The notes under the pieces were generated by a model. The model did not search any database and was not told the DNA's origin. It saw only the letters and a list, made by a program, of their open reading frames with translations. A stretch of 64,000 nt of DNA from Tetraselmis striata (Eukaryota > Chlorophyta > Chlorodendrophyceae > Chlorodendrales > Chlorodendraceae), in contig VCJN01001689.1 in NCBI GenBank assembly GCA_006384855.1, forward strand, positions 1 to 64,000, given 5' to 3'. The position numbers were made by a program, and so were the translations under genes. Shown here one piece after another: positions 12,901 through 25,860 of the stretch; positions within the stretch are counted from its first letter, which is position 1; the number at the start of each line of letters is the position of its first letter.

Positions 12901-14409
12901 CTTGGCCGCGGATCGGGGCGCCCTCTCATCGCGGGGCACTCGGTGTACCACCCGAGCTAATCAGAAGGCCTGACTCGCCGGAGATTTCGTCGGGGCGCTG
13001 AGCTTGGTGGCGGCTCGTCCCTGCCTCTTTAGACGGCGTAGATTCGTCCGCCATCCCGTCGCCGCAGTTGCACAGCACGGCCAGGGATCACGGGTGGCCC
13101 AGACTAGGAAAAGTCTGCCTGTGTAGTTGATTATACCAGTATCATTGCGTGTAGTTGATTATACCAGTATCATTGCGTGTATGTATACACACCACGGTGT
13201 CACTGTGGCATGCTTCACAGAGCTGTGAGCCACTACGGCTGGTCGTGGGTTGGATATTTTTCCTTGCTCACTACTCCCATGATATATGTTATGGGGAACT
13301 GCCGCCTGAGCTGGGTTTGTGTCCTGCGGATTTCCGACACCTAAGGTAGGATACATAAACCCTAACTGCCAGGGGCTCACACCCTGGCACCTGCCCTACC
13401 CACGGCGGGGTATCGCCTGTGGCCCATATATATATGAAACGCTCACATGGCATGTGGACCTCTAGGGGAATATTGGACCCATGACCACATGGGTGTACTA
13501 AGGAGTTCCCCAAGCGACTAACCGCAGTACATGATGCTTACAGCAAGCCAGCAAAGCAAAAGCCCCACTCTGGGGAGAACCACGGGGCATATTATGGGGT
13601 TTTTTCCGTGAGATCTCACGCAGCCGCGGGCGGAATCCTTGGCTTGCAATCTGCCCTGTGGCATGTGCTGCGGTGAGCACGGTTCACATGATGACGAATA
13701 TGATAAGCAATACTGTACACTGATGACAAGGCAATTGGTATGTAAGTATCCGATGTGCAGGCTTGATTTCGTGCTAAGAGACAGAGATGCACGTGCTACT
13801 GCTTCGCAGTCTCTTACTGTGTGTAGTGACTACGTGTTTATACATTCACGGGTGAGGTATATGCGCATGTTTTTGGAGCGCCAACATCACATGTCTGGGA
13901 TCCTCCTGCTTGAATAATCTGTGAATCTGCGATTCCTCCTCGTTTGCATCAGCGCAGTCTGCCATGCTGCTGGACCAAATGCGATGCCTGCTAATACACC
14001 CTTCCACAAACTACGCAAGATCAAACCGGCGCAGCAGTCGTGATTCTCTTACTAATCAGTGCCCCCCCTCGTCATGCCCTCCAAATTTTAGGCGTTCTAT
14101 GTTCTGGGCGCTGTGGAGGGGCTCATCGGCGGGATGTGCTCCATGACTTGCTCCCTGCTGCTTCCTGTCCTGCTGTACGCCACTCTGGCGTGGCGACGCC
14201 TGTCGATCCTGAAGCGCGTCGCACTGGGTGCGCTCATTGTGCTGTCGGTGCTCATACTGCTGCTTGTGGTGACCGCCAGCCTGCTGGCCATGCTGGCGCC
14301 TGAGGATGACAGTAGCAACGCGCTACTGTCTGCGGGTCAGGCTGGCAAGCCCCTGCAAGGCGTCGCTTTCGTGAAGCTGTACTTCGATCGGCTACAAGGT
14401 GCAACGTAG
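6905..14409 (+). CDS. amino acid/auxin permease (AAAP) family transporter
   Basis: Eight exons: 6905-7141, 7372-7483, 8998-9308, 9879-10099, 10703-10892, 11029-11067, 12625-12735 and 14092-14409. All have GT and AG borders and phases agree throughout, giving 512 residues. A start 30 codons upstream (6815) is in frame; the inner ATG is preferred because the upstream residues look non-conserved. The N-terminal 65 residues are hydrophilic. Membrane segment 1 (FNVVNLFMGVALLSIVYA) matches the AAAP N-x-x-x-G helix, and GGW begins segment 2. About eleven hydrophobic helices follow, including FSIALSQHSALPTL and, near the end, CSLLLPVLLYATLAW. The family moves amino acids by proton symport in the plasma or vacuolar membrane, or vesicles; the substrate cannot be told. 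Intron 2 is full of A+T-rich microsatellite. A TGTAA lies 117 bases after the stop. Confidence 0.88.
7770..7880 (+). repeat. diverged dispersed repeat, copy 2
   Basis: This is the partner of the minus-strand copy at 6,425-6,545. It lies in intron 2 of the transporter, just before a 23-G run (7883-7905). Confidence 0.45.
8330..8930. repeat. A+T-rich compound microsatellite in transporter intron 2
   Basis: About 600 bases are built from TATG, TA, TG and GATA-like short repeats, including a pure TG run near 8,612-8,645. Near the left edge (about 8,325-8,345) is a degenerate CCCTAA-like stretch that resembles plant-type telomere repeat. Composition is sharply different from the flanking exons. 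It makes short spurious reading frames rich in Tyr, Ile, Cys and Val. Confidence 0.85.
13121..13179. repeat. 28-bp tandem duplication in transporter intron 7
   Basis: The unit GTGTAGTTGATTATACCAGT plus eight further bases occurs twice head to tail without differences. Confidence 0.85.
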
Positions 14410-16169
14410 CCATGCAGCCTGAAACTCCTTGTAGCGGCTAGACACCCCAGCGAGCGATGCCCTCCTAACAGCCTCCTGGTTGCGGCGTTGAGTATATTGT
14501 GACTGTACTGCGTGCGCTGCTGTGCTGTAATTGATGCACACTACAGTTGATGACACTTGATGTCGCCAGGCAGCAGTAGCACAGTGTGGAGACGCCGAGC
14601 TGTGTTTTTAATGTACTTTTGGGGACGGTCACCAGGTTCGCGGTTGGGCCAACAAAGTACTTATCTACCAGCAGTACTCCTGAAGAGTTCTGGGACTAAC
14701 GGTCAACAGCAATGCTGCCAACTATGAACTATTAACATATCTCTCACATTCGCCATCATCATGTGTATCATTTGCTGTTAAACCACTCTTGCTACGGCGA
14801 GCCATATACTAATAGTGTTCTCCGTACACCAATATTAATTCCAATATATCATTCATCTGTCAAACAGACTCATATGTATATGCAGATAATGCGTCGATGT
14901 GTTTTTGTTCCGCTATAGTACGTCACCTACAAGCATCCAGTGGGCGAACACACACATCTGCACACAGTATGATACCCTGGCCATACACACAAGCGATGAC
15001 ATATATGTGGCGATATATGCGATGACACACGCAACTATACTTACTTCATCACCCGGCGACGACAAGCAGTCCCGCGTGAGCAGCGCGCGGCACGGCGGCC
15101 TATAGTAGCGCGTGATTTCGGAGCGGGATGACCACATCATAGGATTACTGTTGATTGGGACTTAGGAGCGACAGCACAGTCAGGTCAGTACGCAGACTGC
15201 AGACTGGTTCACGGGTACTGGTAGGCAATGCGGATTGCCGGTACGAACCCAGACTGCATCGATATGTGACCGCGTGTCGATGAGGCCCGACTACTACCGA
15301 GACGAGAACCCCCCCCCCCCCCCCCCCCCACGCCCCCCAAATCTCTTGTACTGGCCTCCACGAATCAACTGCCGAGTGGTTCAGACAGCAGCACGCGCAA
15401 GCGCTGTTTTTAGAGACCCGCTGGGACGTATCATTGTTGCAGCCACCGACGGTGCGGATTTTTGGGATGTCAATTAAGCCCAATTCCGCCCCTTCTGAAA
15501 TACAATCGGCGGTCACTGCTCACCAGTCGATAGGGCCACTGGCGAGCCACAGCAGACCGGCGATGCGGTTTTTACAAATCTGAGCAATCTGCGCATTGGG
15601 ACGGCTGACGACAAGCCCGGCGGCTTCTCGGCAATGCGCCTCCGGTCGTCCGGCCGCGTACCGCCTCGCCGCACCCGCCACATGCAATTAGCGGCATCGA
15701 CCCTCTCGCCGCATACGGGCTGTCCACACCGTCCCGCCAACAATCTTCAATAATACATTTATTCGCGCCTTCATCGTACTCTACCCCTCCTTTATTTTCA
15801 CGGACGAGTATCCCCGCGGCGGCCGCCGATAATGGTAAATCATGTTGCCGGGGGCTCGAAATCTCTGAATCCTGCGTCGCAGACTATTAAACAGGCGCCT
15901 CATGTTCGCCTGCTGACGGCGAGGTCTCGCTTCCACCTACGGGCAGACACAGTCGATCGTTCCTTAGAATCGCGTTGAAAATGAGCGGGCAAAATATCGG
16001 GAATGTCAGTGCAGTCAATACGCAAACCTCGGGCGGCCTAAGTGTTCTCTAGTAGCGATCGCTCGTAGCGACACATACCCACACATTTCCTGACGTTTCC
16101 GGATATCCCCCAAGCAGCGTCGCATTCGCCGAGACGTTCTACTCCGGGAGTCAGATATTGCCCATTCAC
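14410..16169. other. intergenic between two convergent genes
   Basis: No gene is recognised. The region holds the 3' flanks of the transporter (plus) and the STE20-like kinase (minus), a C run of 21 at 15309-15329, and short frames without motifs. Confidence 0.5.
14526..14530 (+). promoter_or_regulatory. possible TGTAA polyadenylation signal of the transporter
   Basis: TGTAA is the known polyadenylation signal of volvocine green algae. Here it lies 117 bases after the transporter stop. A five-base match is weak alone. Confidence 0.3.
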
Positions 16170-18630
16170 TCACTTGCTCATCAAGTAGTGGCCCAGCGGT
16201 CCGAGCTCCGGCAGCGCGTCGTTGCCCGAGGTCTCCTCGATGCTGCCAAACAGGGCGGCAGCGGTGCCGCGCAATTGGTCCAGCGGCGGCGAGTCGTCCA
16301 CTTGCAGCAGCTTCAGCATTTGTGCGAGCACCAGCTCGGTCGAGCCGGGCTGAAGCGTCTGCAGGGTCGGCGAGATCATGCGCCAAGGGTAATCAGTAAC
16401 TTTTTCTCAGCTTTTGGCTGTCGACGTCCACGATTTCAAGTTCCAGTGTATCTATATGTAAACGGAGACTATACAGCCGAAACACGAGTTCAAGTATCAA
16501 AATATGTGACACCGGGCGGGAATAGCAGTCATACCAAGAGCCCTTGGCCATACTGCTAGCTGCGCCCGCTTTCATATGTAACCGTTACTGAGATAGTGCC
16601 GGCGGCGGAGAAGCCCAGCCGGGTTCGAGACAAGGAGTACGGTCATGGTGATCAAACAGTCAACGCACTCACCTCCATTCGTTCGAACGCTTCCAGAGCC
16701 GCGTGAGCCGGTTCCCGCAGCACAGCGCGCTCCGCCACCATCCGCCGCAGCGCCGGCGTCACTAGCGCCGAGAAGGCCGCGCTGGCGGGCTCCCGCGGCC
16801 GGCTGGGCGACGACGCGGCGCTAGTGTTGCGAGCTGGGCTGCGGCCGGCGGTACGCGCCTGCTGGTCGGCAAACGACATGGCGCCTCCCGGGCGCGAGCC
16901 TGCCGGCTTGCCCTGCCGACCACTGCCCGTCGACGTCTGATCCATGGCGGCCAGGTTGGTCTCGGACGTGCTGGGCGTTATGCTGCCCTCCCTGCATAAG
17001 CGAAGCTCTGCAACTTAGAATCGCGGAGCATTAGGAGATGTCCTACCATTCGCTAGGAGCAATGGCGCTTTTCATTCGCAAGTGGCGCAGGTCAATTTAG
17101 GGAGTTACAGGCGATTGTCTAAATATCTGTATATCTGCAGCTTGAGGTTGTTATTCGTCTGCACTGGCGGGTAACAGTAGGCAGGTAGGAGCTAGATGAC
17201 ACGATGCCCCTTGTAAAACGTGTCTATCGCATAGCAGTAACTGGTGCACGCACCCTGGGTTGATGGGCGGCAGCGGGTGCGCCAGCGCGTCCAGATCCAT
17301 CTCCTCACTGTCATCCTCCGTCCGCTGTTCTTCAGTGCCCTCTGAGGAGGCCTCCGCCTCGATCCGGTGGCCGCGTGGCGCCGGCACTGCCGTTGCCGCT
17401 GCGAGCCAACATCGAGCTCATCGTTATCCCAGTTCCGCAAAGCAGCGGACTCCGAGACACGAGGAGGGAACCCCCTTTATTTCTCCGGGGATCCCTGGAA
17501 TCGGGAGGGGTGCCGCTCATGCAGAGCCTCTCCTGTCGAATTACCTGGCGGGTTGCCTGCCCCAACAGTGCCGAAGTCCCATCGTGGCATGGTGCCCTCC
17601 GCGTAGTTTGCCTCCCCGCGAGGCTCCACGATGGGCGCTTTCCCTCCAGATCTCTGCGTTACACACACAATGAATCAGTGCTCTCCACAGCCTCTGCTTG
17701 TGGACCCAATAAATAAACCAATGTAAAATATGACCAATCCTCGCTCAGCTCCATCGTCTCTGCCTATCAAAAGCCCATACTGGTGGCAATCATTCATAAA
17801 CGCCGTCGAATAATGTGGCTGCACCTGTAGCTCCTGCATTTGCGCCACCAGCGACTCAGTTCCCGCCGCGACGTCGAGGTCCGCGATGAAGCGATGCGTC
17901 AGCAGTTCTCGGGCCGAGGGTCGGTCCTGGAGGGGAGGCGCAAGCGGTTGAGGCACATTAGCGCGACAGTCTGGCTCGGCGGGAGGGAGAAGACATTGGG
18001 GCGTCGCACCTCGGGTGACTTGCGCAGGCAGCAGGCCACGAAGTCCTTGAATTCCTCGCTGAAGGCGCCCTCTAGCAGCGGCGACGGGTTCTTCGGGATG
18101 AGAAACAGCACGCGCATGGGGTGCAGCTCCGCATGCGGCGGCGCCCCCGTCGCCATCTCGATCGCCGTGATGCCCAGGCTCCAGATGTCTGCCTTCTGCG
18201 TGTAGCCCTCCTCGCTGGACTGGATCACTTCGGGCGCCATCCAGAAGGGCGTGCCCACAAATGACTTGCGTTTGAAGTTGAGGGAGCTCGTCAGCTGCCC
18301 GGACACCTGCCGCATGCAGACACCCGCCAGGGCACCATAAGCATGCATTCAGCAGGCTTATAAACCGCTGGATGAGAACGCCATACTTGTTTTACCCGCT
18401 CATTGTAGCATCATGCTGAGCAAAAAAAGCCAAATTGCGGGAAGTGTAATTTCCAACAAAACTGATCTACCATCACACTTTCAGAAATTCCACACAGTCC
18501 AGATGACCCCCGAGCGCGGTCGCCGAGCTGTAACTCTAGTAACGACATATCCAATGGGCTAAGGCAAAAGTGCATTAAACATGTCTCGCAGAGCAGCTTG
18601 CTGCGATTCGCTCCCATCCACTACGTACAT

Positions 18631-18717
<87 letters not shown>

Positions 18718-20278
18718 GTATACAAGATGAAGGGAGAGAGATTGACACTAGTAATGGCAGCCATTGTCGCTTGCCGGGCATCGCCAGTCAAGTCACTTCA
18801 TCCTATGCTTTCTAATACACCCCCAGCCACACACTTGCTGTCACAAATCCATGCTCTCTGTTCCCGTCACACCCAATCCCACTTGTGTGCCAAACAATCC
18901 TGAGTCAGAAGGACACAGAAACCGTGGAATTGGGACCAACGAGTGGCAGCGCAATGGCATGCAGTGCAGTTCATCCGGACGCGCACGTCAATGCTGCCCA
19001 TTGTGCCGGCTGCAGCATGATGCTCAAGAACGGCATCGGACGCACCCCAAAGTCGCTGATCTTGACGGCGCCGTCCTGGCTGAGCAGAATGTTGGCGGCC
19101 TTGATATCGCGGTGGATGCGCTTCTCGCCGTGCAGGTAGTCCAGCGCCATCAAGATCTCCCGCAGGATGAGCGCCATGGCCTCCTCCTCCAGCCCCACAG
19201 CCAGCTGCGAGCAGAGGAAATGTCAGTTCAGATGGGCACAACTACACCACAGAAGCGCCTACAGCTTTCCGCAGGTTCAGATCCCATAAGAGGTGTATTA
19301 GGAAACGTTGCTGGATGTTTCCTAAATACAGGTATGATACATTTTGACAATTATATATGTACATATATATACATATATAGAGGCACTTGAGCCTGTTCCG
19401 CGGTCATTGCCTCTTGGGCTGTGGGGTTTGGTGCTTCTAAAATGCAACATAATTTAGAACTGGGTTGGATAGGCTGGAAGATGCTCACCATAACATGCTA
19501 CTCAGAGTGTACGCAGCTTCAAGTTCCTTCTTTCCGTGCGTTACAGTGTTCGATTTAAAGTGAGAAGGATATGCAGCCACTCTAGCCTTGCCGTGCCCCC
19601 TGCTACCTGGGCTGCCAGCGCCAGTGCCTCTTTGCGGGTATGGCTGTGATGTGCAAGGTGATTGGGAAGGGACGGTTTTTTAAGGGAGGGGGGGCGAGGG
19701 GGGGAGCACCAGATCCGCCACCGAGCACGCCATGAGCTCCATCACAATAAGCAGCTGTGAGGAGCCGCGCGGCATCACGGACGCAAAGTACTCCGTGATG
19801 TGCTTTGAGCGGCACTGCGCCAGCACTGCAATCTCCTGCGAGCAGCCACGGGCGAACCGCTCAGCTACAGGCCACCCTGCCACCCATCATCCGACCCACC
19901 CGCAGTGCCCATGCGTCTGCCGCTGTGAGCGACGGCTTGTAGCCAGAGCGCGCGCAGCATGCCTTGTGGCACCGGGCCAATGCATCGGTTGCCTAGGGAT
20001 GACAAGATCGCCAGAGCTGTGACATTATGAATGGAAGTTGGGGTGGATGGGCGGGAGGGGGCAGGCACACCCACCCTATGAACCTCCTCGATGTCATCCT
20101 CCCTGAAGTCAGGCCAGAGTGACGCGGACGGGGAAGGGCCGCGGCAAGCAGGCAAGTATTGTGAGCTTGCCACAATGCTAATCCAGACAGGATGACCCGG
20201 TCCACTGCTACCACGCTGCTACCGCAGGAGATACTACTACTCTGTGGAGTGCAACAGATAGATGTTGCGGGGCATGAA

Positions 20279-20314
<36 letters not shown>

Positions 20315-20655
20315 TGTGCCAACAGCATGCATGGTCAGGCAGCGGACAGGAGGTAGGAGAAGGGGCAGCGGCGGCACTCACACATCCTCCAGTTCAATCA
20401 CCTTCACTGCCACCTCCCGGCCCGCCTCCCGATCCAGCCTGTCGCCGCATCAGCAGCAGCATGATAACCACCACCATCAGCAACCATCGCCGCAGGCGAG
20501 GCAGCCAGCCAGCAGTTTGACCACCCGACAGGCGAGCTCCGGGAAGGGGAAGGGGAGGGTGAAGGGGGCACCCACCCCCGCCAGACATCGCCAAACGAGC
20601 CGCGGCCGATGCACTCGATGAGCTCAAAGCGGGAGGGGTCGATGGAGGATGTCAT
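16170..20655 (-). CDS. STE20-type Ser/Thr kinase, germinal centre kinase III-like
   Basis: Exons on the minus strand: 20655-20576, 20438-20382, 20102-20075, 19835-19710, 19204-19046, 18306-18010, 17926-17825, about 17398-17254, 16991-16673 and 16358-16170. Phases agree at all joins except exon 7 to 8, where a small exon may be missing. The protein has about 500 residues. The kinase domain fills residues about 10-265: glycine loop [21 protein letters not shown] with the ATP-binding Lys, [37 protein letters not shown] and [14 protein letters not shown]. These match the MST3/MST4/STK25 group, which act in polarity, stress and cytokinesis signalling, often with MO25. The C-terminal tail has an acidic stretch (residues about 300-330) and a Ser/Ala/Arg-rich linker, then a helical end. 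Transcript-strand C runs sit in several introns. Confidence 0.85.
18634..18715. repeat. (CA)n microsatellite, about 41 units
   Basis: This is an uninterrupted AC dinucleotide run in intron 5 of the STE20-like kinase gene. Confidence 0.97.
20279..20310. repeat. poly(G) tract, 32 bases
   Basis: This is the longest homopolymer in the window. It lies in intron 2 of the minus-strand kinase, so it is poly(C) in the transcript. It is one of about 20 such runs in the window. Confidence 0.95.
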
Positions 20656-22375
20656 CGCCACGGTGGCGGCAGTGGGGGGGCCTCCTTTGGGCTTGTGTGC
20701 TTGCCTCTGTGCGCACACAACACACGGCCGTTGTGCAGCCAGCACCCAGCCCTGACACGCCGTCCGCTGTAGGCTCACAGCTGCCTGGGCATCCTCCTCT
20801 GACACAGCTAACAGGCGGCATGTAGGCCATCCCCATGCGGTCATGGGGGGGGGGTGGGCCTCCTAATGCTCCCTCCGCTGCCATTTTAATTGCTCCTTTT
20901 CCCAGACTGCTGTCCCCGCTCACACTCGCCACAATCTCGGCCTCCCTATTCTCCCCTCCCCTTGCAGCACGCCCAGCACCACTTACTTCCCCGGCTGTGG
21001 CCCTCCATGACCCCCTTTAGCGCTAGCCACCACCACCACCAGTAACCACAGGCCTGGCCTCCCCCCCCTCCCCCCCCCCCCCTTTCCGCTCTGCGCCCTC
21101 AGTGCGCAGCAGGCACACACCTCAACTGACGGAGCGCTTTGCCGGGCTCACCACATGCCTGCCAGGCCGCCCCCCGCAATGCTCTCCAGTTAGCCCGGAA
21201 GGCCCCAGCTCCCCACAGGCTTGGTCTGCCTCTGTGTGCAGCGGGTCCGCCCGTCCACCGGCAAGCACGGCACAGTTAGCACACCTTGGCAGCAGGGCGT
21301 GTGGGCAAGCATAAGCTACGCCATGCTTAAATTAGGTCATCCTCGCCAGTCCAAGCGAAGTCCAACTAACTCTAGGTTGTCTAAGCAGGGGCTTCCTCGG
21401 ACTACATCGACGGATGCACTCCGTCTCGGAGACTTGGAGGAAAGACCGAACGCAGCGGTGCGTGTCCCGCTTGGGCACTAGGCGCCATCCGGCAGCCCCC
21501 CCCCCCCCCCCCCCCCCCCCCCTCCCCCTTTCTTCCTCCCACTTTAACTGTCCTCCTCCCGTTTTACCGCGCGCCACCGCGCGATCGCGTCTCCCTCGGG
21601 GGAACAACCTGTTGCGACGACAGATTGACCCCGTACGGGCGCCAAGCCGACGGAGCACGCTACGTCCGCAAGGGATGAAAGCCCCTTCGACAAGCGTCGT
21701 GCGGGCTGGTCAGGCGCTTGTGCGACAATTCACACGTCGGTAGGTGGTGGGCGGGCGGCGGCAGCCATCAACCGACAGCTCTCAAACGCGTCGCCCGCGG
21801 GCTGCTGCTCGCGGTGCAAATAAGTGTGCTGGTAGCACCAACGAGGTCAACCATACCTGACGGGTCGGAACGTTCGCCGGCGTCGACAGGTGGCCAGCGG
21901 GTGAGGGAACAGTGCTGCGAGACGCTTCTGGAGCTGAAATACTTGCTTTCCTTCAATCAGCAGGCCCTGACAAGGTGGGAGAGGTCTCCGTCGCGGGCCG
22001 GGGGGGGGGGGGGGGGGGGGGGGGGATCTCCACGGATTGAGTCATATGATGCGCGATGATGGCAACGACGACCCCCTGGCCCTCTCCGCGTAATAATCTG
22101 TTTGGTCACCTGTTCCGGCCCTCTCCGTCCCTGTGGGTTGGGTTACAGGAAACCATCCGGAAAATGCTCGGAAAGTACTGGGAACGAAAAGCCTACATTG
22201 ATTATAAGCAACACCCCCCCCCCCCCCCCCCCCCCCTCCGTCCGTCAATCGCCTGCTGCTGCCACGGCCGCAGCAGCAGAACTTCGAACCGCAATAGGTC
22301 GTCATCGGCGGCGGCCATCCATCAATGGGCCGCATCATCATCAGCAATGTGCATATGTAATAGTATTTATATTCG
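20656..22375. other. intergenic, rich in C and G runs
   Basis: No gene is recognised upstream of the STE20-like kinase. It has C runs at about 21,061-21,081 (interrupted), 21496-21522 and 22214-22236, and a 26-G run at 22000-22025. Frames on both strands are low-complexity. The kinase promoter should lie near the left end, but I see no defined element. Confidence 0.5.
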
Positions 22376-23520
22376 TTGTTAAGTATTAACTGAGGTTAGA
22401 AAACGACAACGGAGTGATGCCCCAGTCCTATAGCGGTGCCAGCCCTAGTCGGCGGTGTGCAATCGGCGCCACGATGCTCCGGAAATTTCCGGAATCTTCC
22501 TGCGCCGATTCGTATATCGGCCGCCGGCATCCCCGGCACCGGAGGGTTGGTGGCAGCAGCTCTAGACCCTTCAACAACACTGGCTATTTAGGCGGGACAC
22601 GGACTCGGCGCAGTCCATCCCTTTTGCTGTTGCTTGCGCAACAGACAATCGCACGGTGCTCTGCGCCGTGAGGGACCGTGTGCTCGGCATCATCGGTGCA
22701 CGTTAAACCTCCGCAGCGATGGCGTTCCGCTGCTAGGTTGTTCATGGGCCGCCCAATCGCGCAGAGCGGGCGTGCCAGCCGCGCCGGCCCGTATGGCGTG
22801 GCACGCCGGCGCTTTTCCCATCGCGCGCCGGCCCCGCGTTGCTCGCCCGCCAGCGTGACGTCCGACACTCCTGTGGTATCAGCCGTCCATGGTGCTTGCA
22901 GCCCGGATCCCTCCGACCTCTGCTTGCCTTCGGCGTGGCGGGAGTCCGTCACCCTTGCGCGAGACGACACCCGAGTTGTTACCCTGCTGACATCCCGGCG
23001 CGTCGTGCGCTGACCTGCCGGGTTTTTTTACTACTGCTTCCGACGTGTGGCGCCGCCGGAGCTTTCTTCTAAAATTACTGGACACCTCATCGCGCGCGAC
23101 GTGTCACTGGAGCGCTACTCGAGCGCCTCGTGGTGGAAACGTTGGAGAGGGGGCCGAATCGCATCTTCTTGCGCGTGTCGTCGCGACACTACGGTCCCTG
23201 CGTGAGCCTGGAGTCCCGCGTTCGCCTGCACGATCGGCTCCGCGGCGCTTCCGATGCGTCGCGCGAGCCGTGCTCGTTGTTCGGCAAGTGGAGCGTCCGC
23301 AGCTTGCGCACAAGCGATGGACGGGGAGCGTGGAGACAGCCGCCGCTCGTGTGGCCGGCCCGCGCATCCGTCGGTGTGTTGTTTGTTCTCAAACACCGGC
23401 CTAGCGGGCACGTGGGAAGCGCGCGCCGCTAGGCCGCTGTGACCTTCGGCTTCCTTGGCAAAACTGGCTGTGCCTCCCTCTGCCCAGTGCCTACCTGCCT
23501 GCTCATGGAAGTAGTTTAAT
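22376..23520. repeat. tandem unit 1 (1.15 kb) with private 0.8-kb core
   Basis: The first 270 bases and the last 70 bases are nearly identical to those of the unit that follows directly (23,521-23,925); I count about three differences in the first part. The middle 0.8 kb (about 22,650-23,450) is G+C-rich and absent from the second unit, which has an unrelated 70-base middle. A CCGGAAATTTCCGG palindrome lies inside the shared part. No protein is recognised. Confidence 0.8.
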
Positions 23521-23925
23521 CGTTGTTAAGTATGAACTGAGGTTAGAAAACGACAACGGAGTGATGCCCCAGTCCTATAGCGGTGCCAGCCCTAGTCGGC
23601 GGTGTGCAATCGGCGCCACGATGCTCCGGAAATTTCCGGAATCTTCCTGCGCCGATTCGTATATCGGCCGCCGGCATCCCCGGCACCGGAGGGTTGGTGG
23701 CAGCAGCTCTAGACCCTTCAACAGCACTGGCTATTTAGGCGGGACACGGACTCGGCACAGTCCATCCCTTTTGCTGTTGCTTGCGCAACACCCACCCTCC
23801 ACTCCCATCCTGGTTGTCTTGCCAGGCCTCAGCGCCGATGCAATTCACCGACACTGGTCCTTTGCAAAACTGGCAATGCCTCCCTCTGCCCAGTGCCTAC
23901 CTGCCTGCTCATGGAAGTAGTTTAA
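23521..23925. repeat. tandem unit 2 (0.4 kb)
   Basis: It starts with CGTTGTTAAGTAT like unit 1 and ends with the same TGCTCATGGAAGTAGTTTAA. It abuts unit 1 without spacer, so the pair is a tandem duplication whose cores differ. Confidence 0.8.
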
Positions 23926-25860
23926 GCTGAAATCATCATCATCCATTAGGCCGGTCCCTTTTCATGTCCTGTCTTAAAGCCCCCCCCCCCCCCCCCCCCC
24001 CCCCCATTTTGCCCCACCCCTGCATCCCTTTGTCCGTCCTGTCCAATACTTACATGTACTGCCAGATGGGCACTCCAGAACTTGCACACGCATCAGCACT
24101 TTTTTAGATAGTAGCACCAAGCAATGCAGTCATGCATGCAATTGGGTGCATCCAGCCATATGCAATAATACGCATTAAACGGAAGGGGGGGAGGGGGGCG
24201 TTTAATTGGAACCATACATCGGCAAATGATACACAGTATCGCCACTGCATCATAACCATATGGTGGCCAAGCCATCCTTCCATGTAGCGATATATTCAAA
24301 TGCCATGATGCTGATGTTGTTGAATAACACTGTACTATGCTATATTGTACTAGGTTTTGTTGCGCCTTGCTTCGCAATGGCATTGTTGCCTGCCTATCTA
24401 TCTAGCCGCTACGTCTCTCGGCATGCTGGTTGGCCGCGTCATGGCCCCTGACAATCACCTTGTGGCCAACGTCAGCACAGGTCTAACTTGCACACATGCA
24501 GGACTGTGTGGTAAGACTGCAGTTCTAGTCCACCACTACATCTACTTCATCCACCCTATCCACCGTGGCCAAGTGCCATTGCTTACATATATGGGATAAG
24601 GCGTGGCTGCATGGGCGGCTTGAAGCTCACTCCCCAACCATCGGGCATATAGAGCCACTACGGCGTACCGGAGCGGGATCTTGTGCGCAAAGTACTTATG
24701 CGTGAGAATCCTTTATACGGCGGGCGGTGCGCGGCCCGTCCATCCAACACACAGAAAACTCTCTCACCCACCGCCGCGAGCTGCACATAGTGCGCTCGCC
24801 GCTAGTGCGCGCGGCCATTGTGCATCACGCCCGCTCCGGAGCGCGAACCCTATCACATGGGCACACATCGTTGGCGGTGGCCAGGCAGAGTGTCAGTCAG
24901 CAAGCTAACTAGTATTATTGGCCAAGTTATCTATGAGTATGGCTTAGGGCCCTCTGGCTCAGCTATATACTCGACATCTTTATGCCGTTCAGAATTCAGT
25001 GTGATACTGGCCCTCTTGGGCCACTATGACTACAACTAAGGCCAAAAATGAACCGTTGCTCTGGAAGGGCTTGGACAGAAGGTCATGTGTGGTCAGAATA
25101 TGTGGTAGTGGCTTCCAAGTTGGAAAATATTGCCAATGATGTCGGTTGGGGTGGTCTTTTGTTAAATGGGCCGTCTGATTCACATCATCAACTTATCGCC
25201 CATGAATACTTCACTCTGTGGGAGAGATCTCAGTCCTCTACCTTTAGAGAGCCGGCCGGGGTTACCCTATGCATACTTTCTTTTATTACATTTTATGTCG
25301 TCGGCGCACTAGTAGTCAGACTGACAACCAGAATCTCCTTTGGATAGTGGGAAAGGGTAGCATATCTATCCCTATTAATGATTTGGCTATTGAATTACAC
25401 CTTGTGTGTGTGAAGTATGATACATCACCATGGATTTGAATTGGGTCCCCGAGGAAGGAATGCCCGTTCTCGCGCTATCAACAAAAGATGTGGACACTAC
25501 TAGTGACTGGATGTTACACAGTATATATTTTCAGATGTTGGATGCTCCACGGGCCCCTCACAATGCTGGCCTCTTTGCGAGCAGCAGAAATGCACATTGC
25601 AGTGTCTTCTTTTCTCAGTTTTGATGCCCAAGCACGCATGGTGTTAACTATATGCATTATGATTGGTCCAAGTTCCATTGCTGGATCAATCGCCCATTCA
25701 GAATGGTGGGTGATGTGCTCAAGCAGATGCACACATGTGCTGCTACTGGCACTTTGATTATTCCCTTTTTGGGACTCCTCCACCTGGTGGCATATCCTCC
25801 CTCCCGATGGTGCTCACTTCATTGATGCAGTCGTACGTGGACTAATTGTGGCTTCGTTCC
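23926..25860. other. intergenic, no gene recognised
   Basis: A 26-C run lies at 23980-24005. The rest is moderately A+T-rich with short frames and no motif I recognise. Some frames (for example 25,048-25,347) end in a hydrophobic stretch, but nothing supports a real gene. Confidence 0.45.

Noticed and set aside
18575-18781. Frames made of Cys-Val or Thr-His repeats
   Set aside because: Both come from the CA dinucleotide run in a kinase intron.
22650-23450. G+C-rich core of tandem unit 1 as a protein-coding gene
   Set aside because: All six frames carry overlapping Arg/Ala/Ser-rich stretches of similar length with no motif, as expected from composition alone.
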